Shown here one piece after another: positions 1-6,829 of a DNA stretch of 10,988 bases (positions within the stretch are counted from its first letter, which is position 1; the number at the start of each line of letters is the position of its first letter). Source of the stretch: Microcaldota archaeon (lineage in GTDB: Archaea; Micrarchaeota; Micrarchaeia; Anstonellales; Bilamarchaeaceae); the NCBI GenBank assembly GCA_013425425.1, contig JACCLJ010000078.1, positions 1-10,988 on the forward strand. Reading direction: 5' to 3'. The notes below the pieces were generated by a model. It ran no database searches and was not told where the DNA came from. It saw nothing but the letters and a program-made list of their open reading frames with translations. A program made the position numbers and the translations under genes.

Positions 1-249
1 AATGGTCAAGCTGCCTTACGACAGTTCGGTCTTCGACCGAAACCAATAAATCTATTTTCGCTTCCGCTTCGAGGTTGGCTTATCGTCTAAGCGAATAATA
101 ATTCGTACCGAACGAGCCCCCAACTGCTAATTTTGCCGGAAGTTTGCTCGCTTCACTTCCCTCAGCCCCATAAAGCCCAGAGGGCGGGCTTCGTCGTGAA
201 GCTCGCTTAAAACTTCCCCAAGAAGAAGCCGGGGAAGGAAGGTGATAAA
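1..249. other. Hairpin-dense non-coding stretch upstream of the homing endonuclease
   Basis: I find no convincing coding region or recognisable RNA family here. Several inverted repeats are perfect: 25-31 with 35-41 (7 bp, 3-nt loop), 57-63 with 89-95 (7 bp), 138-145 with 210-217 (8 bp) enclosing 150-156 with 196-202 (7 bp), and 213-219 with 231-237 (7 bp). The last ends four bases before the GGTGAT ribosome-binding site of the next gene. It shares bases 213-217 with the 138-217 hairpin, so the two cannot form together. It may be a structured leader, a mobile-element flank or an unrecognised ncRNA; the sequence alone does not decide. Confidence 0.45.
241..246 (+). promoter_or_regulatory. Ribosome-binding site GGTGAT
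   Basis: GGTGAT is complementary to the usual archaeal 16S 3' end (AUCACC) and lies six bases before the ATG at 250. It shows that the endonuclease ORF carries a normal host-type translation signal. The 213-219/231-237 hairpin ends just four bases upstream. Confidence 0.6.
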
Positions 250-1197
250 ATGAAAAGGTTAACAAAGGATTTTTTAGGTTTGACATCGAAATTTGTTCGT
301 ATGAAAGAAGATGACCCAACTGGGGAGTATGATTTCAGAAAACTCTGTGATTTAGGCTTTAGAATCAAAACCCACAACGTTGCTGAGGCGCTAACTAAAG
401 CTAGGGGTCATCAAAGTTCAGCAGAATTCATAAGAAAATATAGTTTGAATGTTTCTAAAAATACGCTTAACAATTGGTTAAACCTAGAGTATGGGATTCC
501 CTTGGATATGGCTATAAACATTTTGGGTTGGAAGAGGTTAAAGGAACTCGAAATAAATACCTTATCTTCTGGGAGAGCCTCTAGTTATCGTTCTGCAGTA
601 TTACCAACCAAACCAAATCTTCCTCTCATGTATCTGATAGGCGCAACAATAGGCGATGGTTCTCTCAGGCATGAGGCCGATAAGTCTTACTTCGAATCCT
701 ATTTTGTTAGCTTTGAGATGGCAGATAAAGAAGTTCTATCTTTGATAAGAGACATATTTCAAAAAGTTTTTGCATTGAAGAAACCAATACGAATTATCAG
801 ACGCAAAGATGGAAGAAAAACCTATCTTTTGAAATATTCAAATAAAGTAGTCTACTATTTTCTTAATCGGTTTTTTGGTCTCGGCCCCAGAAAAACCAAG
901 ACTGTAGGAATCGAAGGACTTAAGAAAATGAGCAGAGATCAAAAATTGGCATTATTGCTTGGTCTATACCATACAGATGGTTCGATAACTAATGGAAATC
1001 TTAGATTCTACACATCTAGTGAAAAATTAAAAGAAGACACCCGGTTTGCTCTAAGAGATTTAGGCTATAATTCTAGCACATATACTTACAAAAGAAAAAA
1101 CTATTCTCCCGAATACCAGACTAGTGTTATTGAATCCGAAAATTTCATCTCGGAACTGCAAAATATGGAGGCGATACTTTCCCAGAAATCAATATAA
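250..1197 (+). CDS. LAGLIDADG-family homing endonuclease (free-standing, two motifs)
   Basis: The 315-aa protein has two LAGLIDADG signatures: LIGATIGDGSL (about residues 129-139, acidic residue D136) and LLGLYHTDGS (about 236-245, D243). In this family the two motifs form the dimer-like interface and each supplies a metal-binding acid, so a single chain is expected to act as a monomeric site-specific DNA endonuclease. Residues about 40-110 precede the first motif and look like a helix-turn-helix module with a NTLNNWL segment. No intein splicing residues are visible and the ORF is not inside another reading frame. The start is supported by GGTGAT at 241-246, six bases before the ATG. Codon third positions are visibly A/T-rich compared with neighbours, which suggests transfer. 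The stop codon lies 57 bp before the tRNA-Trp gene. A domesticated regulator of the WhiA kind is an alternative, but both acidic residues are kept. Confidence 0.8.
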   Translation: MKRLTKDFLGLTSKFVRMKEDDPTGEYDFRKLCDLGFRIKTHNVAEALTKARGHQSSAEFIRKYSLNVSKNTLNNWLNLEYGIPLDMAINILGWKRLKELEINTLSSGRASSYRSAVLPTKPNLPLMYLIGATIGDGSLRHEADKSYFESYFVSFEMADKEVLSLIRDIFQKVFALKKPIRIIRRKDGRKTYLLKYSNKVVYYFLNRFFGLGPRKTKTVGIEGLKKMSRDQKLALLLGLYHTDGSITNGNLRFYTSSEKLKEDTRFALRDLGYNSSTYTYKRKNYSPEYQTSVIESENFISELQNMEAILSQKSI

Positions 1198-1199
1198 AT
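1192..1199 (+). promoter_or_regulatory. Possible TATA box for tRNA-Trp
   Basis: ATATAAAT overlaps the stop codon of the endonuclease gene, about 57 bases before the mature 5' end of tRNA-Trp. If used, transcription would start near 1221 and give a 5' leader of about 34 nt containing a small CTCG/CGAG hairpin (1225-1228 with 1241-1244). No better TATA element is seen closer to the gene. Confidence 0.3.
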
Positions 1200-1269
1200 G
1201 CGTATTGACAAAGAAAAGAATACTCTCGGGTCTAGTGGCTCGAGTTTGTTTCATGGGGTCATGGTGCAA

Positions 1270-1287
1270 AGCCTATGCGGCGCGCAA
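1270..1287 (+). other. tRNA-Trp intron 1 (D-loop, 15/16), 18 nt
   Basis: This is a very small intron with ideal BHB geometry. The exon-intron helix GTGC (1264-1267) pairs with GCGC (1282-1285). The three-base bulges are AAA (1268-1270) and AAT (1286-1288), each cut after the second base. An inner GCC/GGC stem has a five-base loop. Excision joins AA to TCCGGTA and restores a normal D-loop with G18G19. Confidence 0.82.
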
Positions 1288-1303
1288 TCCGGTAACACGG
1301 CAG

Positions 1304-1344
1304 AAATACCTTTCGCTTTTTCTCTGTCGAAAGTGATTGCCGAA
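1304..1344 (+). other. tRNA-Trp intron 2 (30/31), 41 nt
   Basis: The central helix is perfect: CGGC (1298-1301) with GCCG (1339-1342), flanked by three-base bulges AGA (1302-1304) and AAG (1343-1345). The inner helix continues with AAT/ATT, a 2x2 mismatch, then CTTTCG (1310-1315) with CGAAAG (1328-1333). Excision supplies G31, which completes the GCAGG/CCTGC anticodon stem. Confidence 0.82.
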
Positions 1345-1351
1345 GCTCCAG

Positions 1352-1390
1352 ATCTGTCCTGAAATAACGGACGATATAGCCGTGGAAGAA
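1352..1390 (+). other. tRNA-Trp intron 3 (canonical 37/38), 39 nt
   Basis: It lies at the usual archaeal position between G37 (1351) and A38 (1391). The central helix CTCC (1346-1349) with GAAG (1385-1388) has one C-A mismatch, flanked by bulges AGA and AAA. The intron contains an internal hairpin (1352-1359 with 1369-1375, one bulged base). At 39 nt and with no recognisable box C, it does not look like the long C/D-guide intron known from many euryarchaeal tRNA-Trp genes. Confidence 0.77.
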
Positions 1391-1411
1391 ACCTGCATAC
1401 TAGGGTTCAAA

Positions 1412-1450
1412 TGCTTGGCCTGGCGGCCAAACTTGCCAGCAAGCTGACAA
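1412..1450 (+). other. tRNA-Trp intron 4 (T-loop, 59/60), 39 nt
   Basis: It splits the T-loop between TTCAAA and T. The central helix TTCA (1406-1409) with TGAC (1445-1448) has three pairs and one mismatch. The bulges are AAT (1410-1412) and AAT (1449-1451), and the inner stem is GCTTG (1413-1417) with CAAGC (1440-1444). Within it, TTGGCC/GGCCAA (1415-1420 with 1425-1430) offers an alternative fold. Excision yields the consensus loop TTCAAAT. Confidence 0.85.
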
Positions 1451-1464
1451 TCCCTATGACCCCA

Positions 1465-1474
1465 TTTAATAATA
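1465..1474 (+). promoter_or_regulatory. AT-rich element: possible TATA box of the FKBP gene
   Basis: TTTAATAATA directly follows the tRNA-Trp discriminator base and lies about 45 bases before the ATG at 1517. It may serve as the TATA element of the FKBP-ATPase unit. The T-rich stretch that follows could also end tRNA transcription. Confidence 0.35.
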
Positions 1475-1516
1475 TTGTTTATGTATTGAATCATTGAATC
1501 TGAAAAAGGTGCTGAT

Positions 1517-2299
1517 ATGAAAAAACTGCTCGCGTTGCTTGTGATCGGATTTCTGCTGCTGGGCTGCATAAACCCGCCGCCACCGCCTGAACAGCCGACG
1601 GCATATTATGGCGATAACGTCACCGTGGATTACATCCTCATGGTTGACGGGAAGATACTCGACACCAGCATAGAGCAGGTGGCAAGGGACAACGCCCTTT
1701 ACTCCCCGTTCAGGACTTATCAGCCGCTGCAGTTCACGCTGCTTCTTGGAAATGCAACGCCTTTGATTCCGGGCTTCATAACCGGCATCGTCGGAATGAA
1801 AGTGAATGAGACCAGAGAAGTGTCAATCCCGCCCGAAGATGCTTACGGGACCTACGACCCGTACGGCGTATACAACGTCAGCCATTACTACAACATGAGT
1901 GCCATCGAAATCATTCCGAGAAGCTATTTCGAGGGAAGAAACATAACGGTGGAAAATGGAACCGGCTTCGATACCGACATAGGCACCGTCTTCATACAGG
2001 AATACAACGATGAAAACGTCACCATCATGTATCTCTTCCAGCAGGGCGACAGCTTCGATTACAACGGCTTCCATCACGTCGTCATGGCCAGCACCAACTT
2101 CACCTACACCGTCATGCTTGACGTGAGGGAAAACGGAACGTACTACACAACCAGCCTCCGCACCGGCGAGCTTGCAGCGCTCCGCGTGATAACGCTCACC
2201 AACGAGACGATAACCTTCGACGAGAACCATGCCCTTGCCGGAAAAACGCTCTTGTTCAATATAACGCTGATTGACCTGCAGAAAGAGCCTGCCGGCTGA
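1517..2299 (+). CDS. FKBP-type peptidyl-prolyl cis-trans isomerase, exported lipoprotein (SlyD-like)
   Basis: The 260-aa protein begins with a lysine-led hydrophobic signal and the lipobox LLLGC (Cys17), followed by a PPPPP linker, so it is probably a lipid-anchored protein outside the membrane. Residues about 32-60 (GDNVTVDYILMVDGKILDTS) and LIPGFITGIVGMKVNETREVSIPPEDAYG form the FKBP core. A long insert follows in the place of the SlyD/FKBP IF chaperone domain, and NHALAGKTLLFNITLIDL closes the fold. The expected activity is cis-trans isomerisation of X-Pro bonds and folding assistance for surface proteins. I count 12 N-X-S/T sequons, fitting N-glycosylation of an extracellular archaeal protein. 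The start is fixed by AAAGGTG just upstream and by the signal peptide. The Ca2+-ATPase gene follows with almost no gap, probably in one transcript. Confidence 0.87.
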   Translation: MKKLLALLVIGFLLLGCINPPPPPEQPTAYYGDNVTVDYILMVDGKILDTSIEQVARDNALYSPFRTYQPLQFTLLLGNATPLIPGFITGIVGMKVNETREVSIPPEDAYGTYDPYGVYNVSHYYNMSAIEIIPRSYFEGRNITVENGTGFDTDIGTVFIQEYNDENVTIMYLFQQGDSFDYNGFHHVVMASTNFTYTVMLDVRENGTYYTTSLRTGELAALRVITLTNETITFDENHALAGKTLLFNITLIDLQKEPAG

Positions 2300-2308
2300 G
2301 TGGATTGC

Positions 2309-4927
2309 ATGGAATGGCATGCGCTTCCGGCGGAAAAGCTGCCGGAATCCCTTGGTTCAAGCAAAGGCGGCCTGGACGGCAAAGAGGCCGAACAGCGCAT
2401 ACGCAAATACGGCTTCAACGAGCTTGAGCGAAGGAAAAACGTTTCCGCCATCTCGCTGCTCCTCAACGAGTTCAGGAATCCGCTAGTCTATCTTCTTGTT
2501 GTCGCGGCGGTGCTTTCATTTGCCATAGGCGAGCAGCTGGATTCGATTCTCATAGGAACCGTGATAATCGTAAATGCGGCTCTCGGCTTTGCGCAGGACT
2601 GGAAGGCTGAAAAAGCGATAGAAGCCCTCACGGCACTATTCGTAAGGCAGACCCGGGTGCTGCGCGGCGGGAAGGAAACGATAGTGGAGACGAAATACAT
2701 AGTTCCCGGGGACATCCTCATCCTGGAAGCAGGGGATGCAATCGCTGCCGACGGCCGCGTAATCGATGCGGCGGATTTCAAGGTGAACGAGGCGCCGCTC
2801 ACGGGCGAGTCCCTTCCGGTCACGAAGACGACGAAAGCATTGCCGGAAAAAACCCCGCTTCCGGACAGGAAAAACATGGCTTATGCCGGCACGATGGTCA
2901 TGAACGGCTGGGCGAAGGTGCTCGTGACGGCTACCGGCATGTCGACCGAAATCGGAAGGATAGCCGGCCTGACGCTCGGGATAGAAAGAGGGAAAACGCC
3001 CACGGAAAAGATGCTTGAATCCATCGCCAAGAAACTGATGTTCCTTTTTGTCGCGCTGAGCGCATTCACTGCTGCAATCGGGATTTATTTCGGGAAAGAC
3101 ATGACGGAAATGATCCTGGTGGCGATATCGCTCATGGTTGCTGCGGTGCCGGAAGGGCTGCCTGCGGTAGTGACTATCGTGTTCGCGATAGGATTGCAGA
3201 GGCTGAGCAGGGCCAATACGCTCGTGAGAAAGCTCTCCGCGACCGAAACGCTCGGCGCGGTTACCTTCATATGCACGGACAAGACGGGCACCCTGACAAA
3301 AAACCAGATGACCGCCGAAAAGGTTTTCATCAACGGGAGGGTGATAAGCGACATCGATGCCGAAAGCATCATCCGGAAGGACGGGGAGGGCGCCAAAACC
3401 CTCAGGAAGCTCTTTGAAACCGGCGTACTGTGCAACCATGCATCCATAGAGGGCAAGCCAATAGGCGACCCAACGGAAATCGCAATACTCATGATTGCGG
3501 ACAATTCGGGCATAACAAAGGCGAAGCTCGACAAAACGCACCGCATCCTGGGTGAAATCTCATTCAACCTTGAAAGGAAGATGATGTCGGTGATAACGCA
3601 GAACAGCGGCTGCGTAATCGTCAATACTAAAGGCGCTCCGGAGCGCGTCCTTGAAAGATGCAGCCACTGCATGGAGGACGGAAAAATAACGAGGCTGGAT
3701 GCGAAGGAAAAGAAAATCCTGCTTGAAAAGAACGAGGAGCTTGCAGCAGATGGCTACCGACTCCTTGCGGTCGCATACCGCGAACTGGAAAGCACGAAAG
3801 AGGAGAAGCAAGCCGAGGAAGGCCTCGTTTATCTCGGTTCATTGGCCCTTGCCGACCCGCTGAGGCCTGAGACAAAGGACGCGCTTTCGCAGGCAAGGGA
3901 TGCGGGCATAAAGGTTGCGATAGTTACCGGAGACCACAAAAACACCGCGGTGGCCATCGCGAAGCAGATAGACCTTTTCGAAATCAATTCGATAGCCCTG
4001 GACGGAACCGAACTGGACGGAATGGATGACAGCCAGCTGGAAAAAATAATCTACCGCGTAAAGGTTTTTGCAAGGGTGAACCCGGAGCAGAAAATGCGCG
4101 TGCTGAAAATACTCCAGAAAAACGGGGAGATAGTCGCGATGACCGGAGACGGCGTAAACGACGCTCCTGCGCTTAAAAAAGCAGACATAGGCATAGCCAT
4201 GGGGAAGATAGGCACGGACGTGGCAAGGGAAACCGCGGACGTCATTCTCCTAGACGACAATTTCGCGAGCATAATAAAAGGCATAAGCGAAGGGCGGGGC
4301 ATGTTCCTGAACATAAAGAAATTCGTGCAATACATGGTTTCATGCAATACTGCGGAGATATTGATACTGTTTTTCGCGATGCTCCTCAACTGGCCGCTCA
4401 TCCTTTTTCCGTTTCAGATACTCTGGGTAAACCTCGTCACGGACAGCATCACCGCGCTCTCGCTGGGCCTCGATCCAAAGCCGAAGGACATAATGAAATA
4501 TCCGCCGAAAAGGGATGAGGTGCTCGGAAGGGGTTCGCTGGCATGGGTTCTTTTCCTTGCAGCCATAAAGACGCTCTCAGTGCTTGCCGTATTCTATCTT
4601 TTCCTTAACGAGGACTACGCCATCGCGGTGACGATGGCATTCGGCTGCCTCATATTCGCGGAGAATTTCAACCTCTTCAACTTCAAGGATTTCAACAATC
4701 CGCTGTACAAGGCGAATCCGTTCGACAACATCTATCTCATTCTCTCGTTCATGATTTCAATGCTCCTCACCGCAGCGGTCATACAGCTGGAATTCTTCAA
4801 CGATTATTTCCGCACCGTTCCGCTTGACTGGTGGCACTGGGGGCTGCTTGCGCTGTTCGGCTCATTCGTGCTGATAGGAGGGGAAATCTACAAGAATGCC
4901 AGATGCCTGATGAAAAAAGAAAAATAA
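2309..4927 (+). CDS. P-type Ca2+-transporting ATPase (P2A family)
   Basis: This is a complete P-type cation pump of about 872 aa. It begins with a short cytoplasmic segment typical of class II pumps (EWHALPAEKL). The actuator domain has LTGESLPV. The phosphorylation motif DKTGTLTKNQMT has its aspartate at codon 3278-3280. KGAPE lies in the nucleotide-binding domain, and TGDGVNDAPALKKADIGIAMG forms the hinge. Ca2+ ligands known from SERCA-type pumps are visible: E in PEGLPA (M4), N and E in SCNTAEILILFF (M5), and N, T and D in LWVNLVTDS (M6). About ten membrane segments are expected, so the likely role is ATP-driven Ca2+ export. A GTG start at 2300, directly after the FKBP stop, is in frame and would add three residues. 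I prefer the ATG because nothing like GGTG precedes the GTG. Mn2+ transport (PMR1-like) cannot be excluded. Confidence 0.93.
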   Translation: MEWHALPAEKLPESLGSSKGGLDGKEAEQRIRKYGFNELERRKNVSAISLLLNEFRNPLVYLLVVAAVLSFAIGEQLDSILIGTVIIVNAALGFAQDWKAEKAIEALTALFVRQTRVLRGGKETIVETKYIVPGDILILEAGDAIAADGRVIDAADFKVNEAPLTGESLPVTKTTKALPEKTPLPDRKNMAYAGTMVMNGWAKVLVTATGMSTEIGRIAGLTLGIERGKTPTEKMLESIAKKLMFLFVALSAFTAAIGIYFGKDMTEMILVAISLMVAAVPEGLPAVVTIVFAIGLQRLSRANTLVRKLSATETLGAVTFICTDKTGTLTKNQMTAEKVFINGRVISDIDAESIIRKDGEGAKTLRKLFETGVLCNHASIEGKPIGDPTEIAILMIADNSGITKAKLDKTHRILGEISFNLERKMMSVITQNSGCVIVNTKGAPERVLERCSHCMEDGKITRLDAKEKKILLEKNEELAADGYRLLAVAYRELESTKEEKQAEEGLVYLGSLALADPLRPETKDALSQARDAGIKVAIVTGDHKNTAVAIAKQIDLFEINSIALDGTELDGMDDSQLEKIIYRVKVFARVNPEQKMRVLKILQKNGEIVAMTGDGVNDAPALKKADIGIAMGKIGTDVARETADVILLDDNFASIIKGISEGRGMFLNIKKFVQYMVSCNTAEILILFFAMLLNWPLILFPFQILWVNLVTDSITALSLGLDPKPKDIMKYPPKRDEVLGRGSLAWVLFLAAIKTLSVLAVFYLFLNEDYAIAVTMAFGCLIFAENFNLFNFKDFNNPLYKANPFDNIYLILSFMISMLLTAAVIQLEFFNDYFRTVPLDWWHWGLLALFGSFVLIGGEIYKNARCLMKKEK

Positions 4928-4970
4928 AATGAAAAATCAAAAAAAGGGCGGAATCAGTTTTTCTTTTTCT
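4922..4970. terminator. Convergent AT-rich terminator region
   Basis: Only 26 bases separate the stops of the convergent ATPase and coiled-coil genes. Read on the minus strand, a CCC followed by seven T (4939-4945) and further T runs follow the coiled-coil stop. On the plus strand, T runs at about 4957-4970 lie just past the ATPase stop. Oligo-T tracts are the usual archaeal intrinsic termination signal. Confidence 0.5.
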
Positions 4971-6780
4971 TTCCGTTCTTCCTTTTCGCCTTTCTTTTGC
5001 CGACTTCCTCGGAAAGCCTTCCCCTCTCCTGCGCCTTCTCCTCGACGGTTCTCCTCGCCTTCGCGGTCCTCGCCTCGACCTTCTTCCTGATTTCCCCGTA
5101 ATCCGGCGATTCCGCAGTCTCGGATTTCAGCTTTCTTATCATCTGCTGGCTTTCCTTGACGAGCGAAGCCATCCTCAGTCTCGTATCGGCAATCCTTTCC
5201 TCTATCTTCCTCTCTTCCCCGACAACGCCATCCAGCTCGCTTTCATAGCTGCCGGTGATGCTCTCGAGTTCGCCGAGATACTTCTTCAGGTAGGACGCCT
5301 CTGCCGCCTCCTTCACCGCGGCAAGCTCGTCATCGCTCTTCCTTACATAAGCGTCTATGGCGTCAATCTTGTCTTCGTAATCGTTCACGTATTCCCTTAT
5401 CCAGCTCTCGAGCTTCACAACGGCCCCGAGGTCCTCCTCAAGGCTGTCAAGCTCCGTTCCCTTGGATTCCATCTCCTGCCTCAGGCTTTCCACGTCATTT
5501 TCTATTTCCGCTTTCGCGGAAGTAGCCTCCTGAAGCTCGGAACCCAGCGCGTTCATCTTATCGTTAAGCTCCTCTATCCTCTCCTTCATGGAATCGAGCA
5601 CGGTCGTTATCTTCTCGGTCTTTCCGTCTATGGAATCCCTTATCCTGTGCAGCTCCTCTACCTTCGACTCCTCCCTCTCCAGCGTCGTCCTCGCATCGTT
5701 TATCCTGCCCTTCAGTTCCTTCTCGCCCTCTTTCATCGATTCGAGCAGGCCCTCAACCTTTTTCCTCGTCTCGCCCAACGAACGCTTTCCTTCGGCCCCG
5801 AGATTCCTTATCTCGGTCTGGACCCTTGCTATCTCCTCGACCTTGTCCGGAAGTTCGAGCACCCTCTCTTTCATTTCAAGAAGCCTGCTTTCATGCTGGA
5901 GTATGTACTGCATGAGCGATGCCATGTCGCTCTCCATCCTGCTGTCGAGCGAAACCATCTTGTCCCTGTAGAGCTCGCCCTTCTGCTTCTCGAGCGCCTG
6001 CAGCTTCGCCTTCTCCTTGTTTATCTCCTGGACATATGCGTTGATGCGGTCCCTGACTTCGCCTTCGTAAATGGATTTCGGGGCTTCCCTCACCGCCCTC
6101 TTCGGGGCTTCGTCTTCACTTGCCTCCGATTCTCCGGTTTCTTTTGTTTCCTCTTCCTCTGCCGCGAACAGGCCGTACTGCTTTTCCTCAACCTGCGGCT
6201 CGGGCATCTCTTCTTTTTCCTGCGCATCGCCATCTTCGCTATCCTCTTCGCTTTCCATCTCCGCAGGCATTTCCACATCCTGTTCCCCGCCTTCGCTCTT
6301 CTCCTCTTCGGCAGGAATAGTGTAATCCTCCTCGTCTTCCTCGTGGAAACTCTTGAGTATGTTCGATTTTATGTCCGTTTCCTCCTCCCCCTCGCGCCTC
6401 TTCATCGTCACGTATTTGTGAAGGAGTTCCTCAGGGGTGTAATCATCGCTCTCTTCTTTTTCGGCAACCGCGGGCGCTTTCCCGCCCTCATTTTCCGAAA
6501 TAGCGTACTTTCTCTCTTGCGGTTCCCCTGGCGTTTTCTCTTCGGCTTCCTCCTCCCCGGCGCCAAGCCACCTGATATACGTTCCCGTGATGCCGTACTC
6601 TATCCGTATATAATTCTCGTCCTCAAGAACCCTTATCCATTCGTCAAGCGCCCTCCTGTTTATCCCGCAGGCGCTCTGAAGCTCGCTTATGCTCGCCTTC
6701 TTCTTCTCTGAAAGAACGTGCATCAGCTTGTCCACATCCGTGCTGATGAGCGGTTCGTCTACTTTGATTTTGTCATCCAT
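4954..6780 (-). CDS. Winged-helix / acidic / long coiled-coil protein of unknown function
   Basis: I do not recognise this 608-aa protein as a named family. Residues about 10-75 look like a winged helix: KKKASISELQSACGINRR as helix-turn-helix, then EDENYIRIEYGITGTYIRWLG as wing. A Glu/Asp-rich low-complexity stretch follows to about residue 235. A long heptad-rich coiled coil (about 240-570) comes next, and the protein ends in a strongly basic Lys/Arg tail. It has no signal peptide or membrane segment, and no Walker motif, so it is not an SMC ATPase. It may be an architectural or scaffolding protein that binds nucleic acid at one or both ends; that is inference. The start at 6780 follows GGTGGG by a short spacing. 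The frame stays open upstream to 6879, but that part crosses a TATA-like element and reads as non-coding. Confidence 0.75.
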   Translation of the reverse strand: MDDKIKVDEPLISTDVDKLMHVLSEKKKASISELQSACGINRRALDEWIRVLEDENYIRIEYGITGTYIRWLGAGEEEAEEKTPGEPQERKYAISENEGGKAPAVAEKEESDDYTPEELLHKYVTMKRREGEEETDIKSNILKSFHEEDEEDYTIPAEEEKSEGGEQDVEMPAEMESEEDSEDGDAQEKEEMPEPQVEEKQYGLFAAEEEETKETGESEASEDEAPKRAVREAPKSIYEGEVRDRINAYVQEINKEKAKLQALEKQKGELYRDKMVSLDSRMESDMASLMQYILQHESRLLEMKERVLELPDKVEEIARVQTEIRNLGAEGKRSLGETRKKVEGLLESMKEGEKELKGRINDARTTLEREESKVEELHRIRDSIDGKTEKITTVLDSMKERIEELNDKMNALGSELQEATSAKAEIENDVESLRQEMESKGTELDSLEEDLGAVVKLESWIREYVNDYEDKIDAIDAYVRKSDDELAAVKEAAEASYLKKYLGELESITGSYESELDGVVGEERKIEERIADTRLRMASLVKESQQMIRKLKSETAESPDYGEIRKKVEARTAKARRTVEEKAQERGRLSEEVGKRKAKRKNGKKKKN

Positions 6781-6829
6781 CAAACCCACCCTTCTCCTGT
6801 TTAGAATATGTATATAATAATGGGGAGAT

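Larger units (their letters stand above)
1255..1464 (+). tRNA. tRNA-Trp (anticodon CCA) interrupted by four introns
   Basis: Removing four introns leaves a complete 73-nt cloverleaf. Exons are 1255-1269, 1288-1303, 1345-1351, 1391-1411 and 1451-1464. The acceptor stem GGGGTCA (1255-1261) pairs fully with TGACCCC (1457-1463), and the discriminator is A73 (1464). U8, A14, G18G19 and A21 are present. The D-stem is GTGC/ACAC (three pairs plus C-A). The anticodon stem GCAGG/CCTGC encloses the loop CTCCAGA, with anticodon CCA at 1348-1350. The variable loop is ATAC, and the T-stem TAGGG/CCCTA closes a consensus TTCAAAT loop. CCA is not encoded. Introns at 37/38 of tRNA-Trp are common in archaea; introns in the D-loop, the 30/31 position and the T-loop are not. 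The identity as Trp rests on the loop and on the GGGG...CCCC-A ends usual for archaeal tRNA-Trp. A weak point is the A15/C48 combination. Confidence 0.87.

Noticed and set aside
80..319. Minus-strand ORF in the hairpin region
   Set aside because: It overlaps the endonuclease start, has unusual composition and no ribosome-binding site; the inverted repeats explain the open frame better.
1228..1246. GGGTCTAGTGG followed by CTCGAG, resembling a tRNA D-arm
   Set aside because: No acceptor, anticodon or T-arm partners are found around it; it is more likely part of the tRNA-Trp leader.
1124..1336. Small plus-strand ORF after the endonuclease
   Set aside because: It overlaps the endonuclease end and the tRNA-Trp gene out of frame, has no GGTG motif and resembles no protein.
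1284..1340. Perfect GCAATC/GATTGC stem (1284-1289 with 1335-1340) as the tRNA-Trp anticodon stem
   Set aside because: No way of removing an intron from the enclosed loop gives U33 and a seven-base loop. The GCAGG/CCTGC solution gives a full anticodon arm and BHB motifs at all four junctions.
1333..1362. Box C-like GTGATTG and box D CTGA as a C/D guide RNA
   Set aside because: The box C match is poor, the spacing crosses an intron-exon boundary, and no k-turn terminal stem is present.
1273..1569. Minus-strand ORF across the tRNA-Trp locus
   Set aside because: It is antisense to the tRNA and to the FKBP signal peptide, with no protein-like features.
5647..6711. Long plus-strand ORF opposite the coiled-coil gene
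   Set aside because: Antisense of Glu/Lys-rich coiled coil reads as Leu/Phe/Arg; no start signal or known domain.
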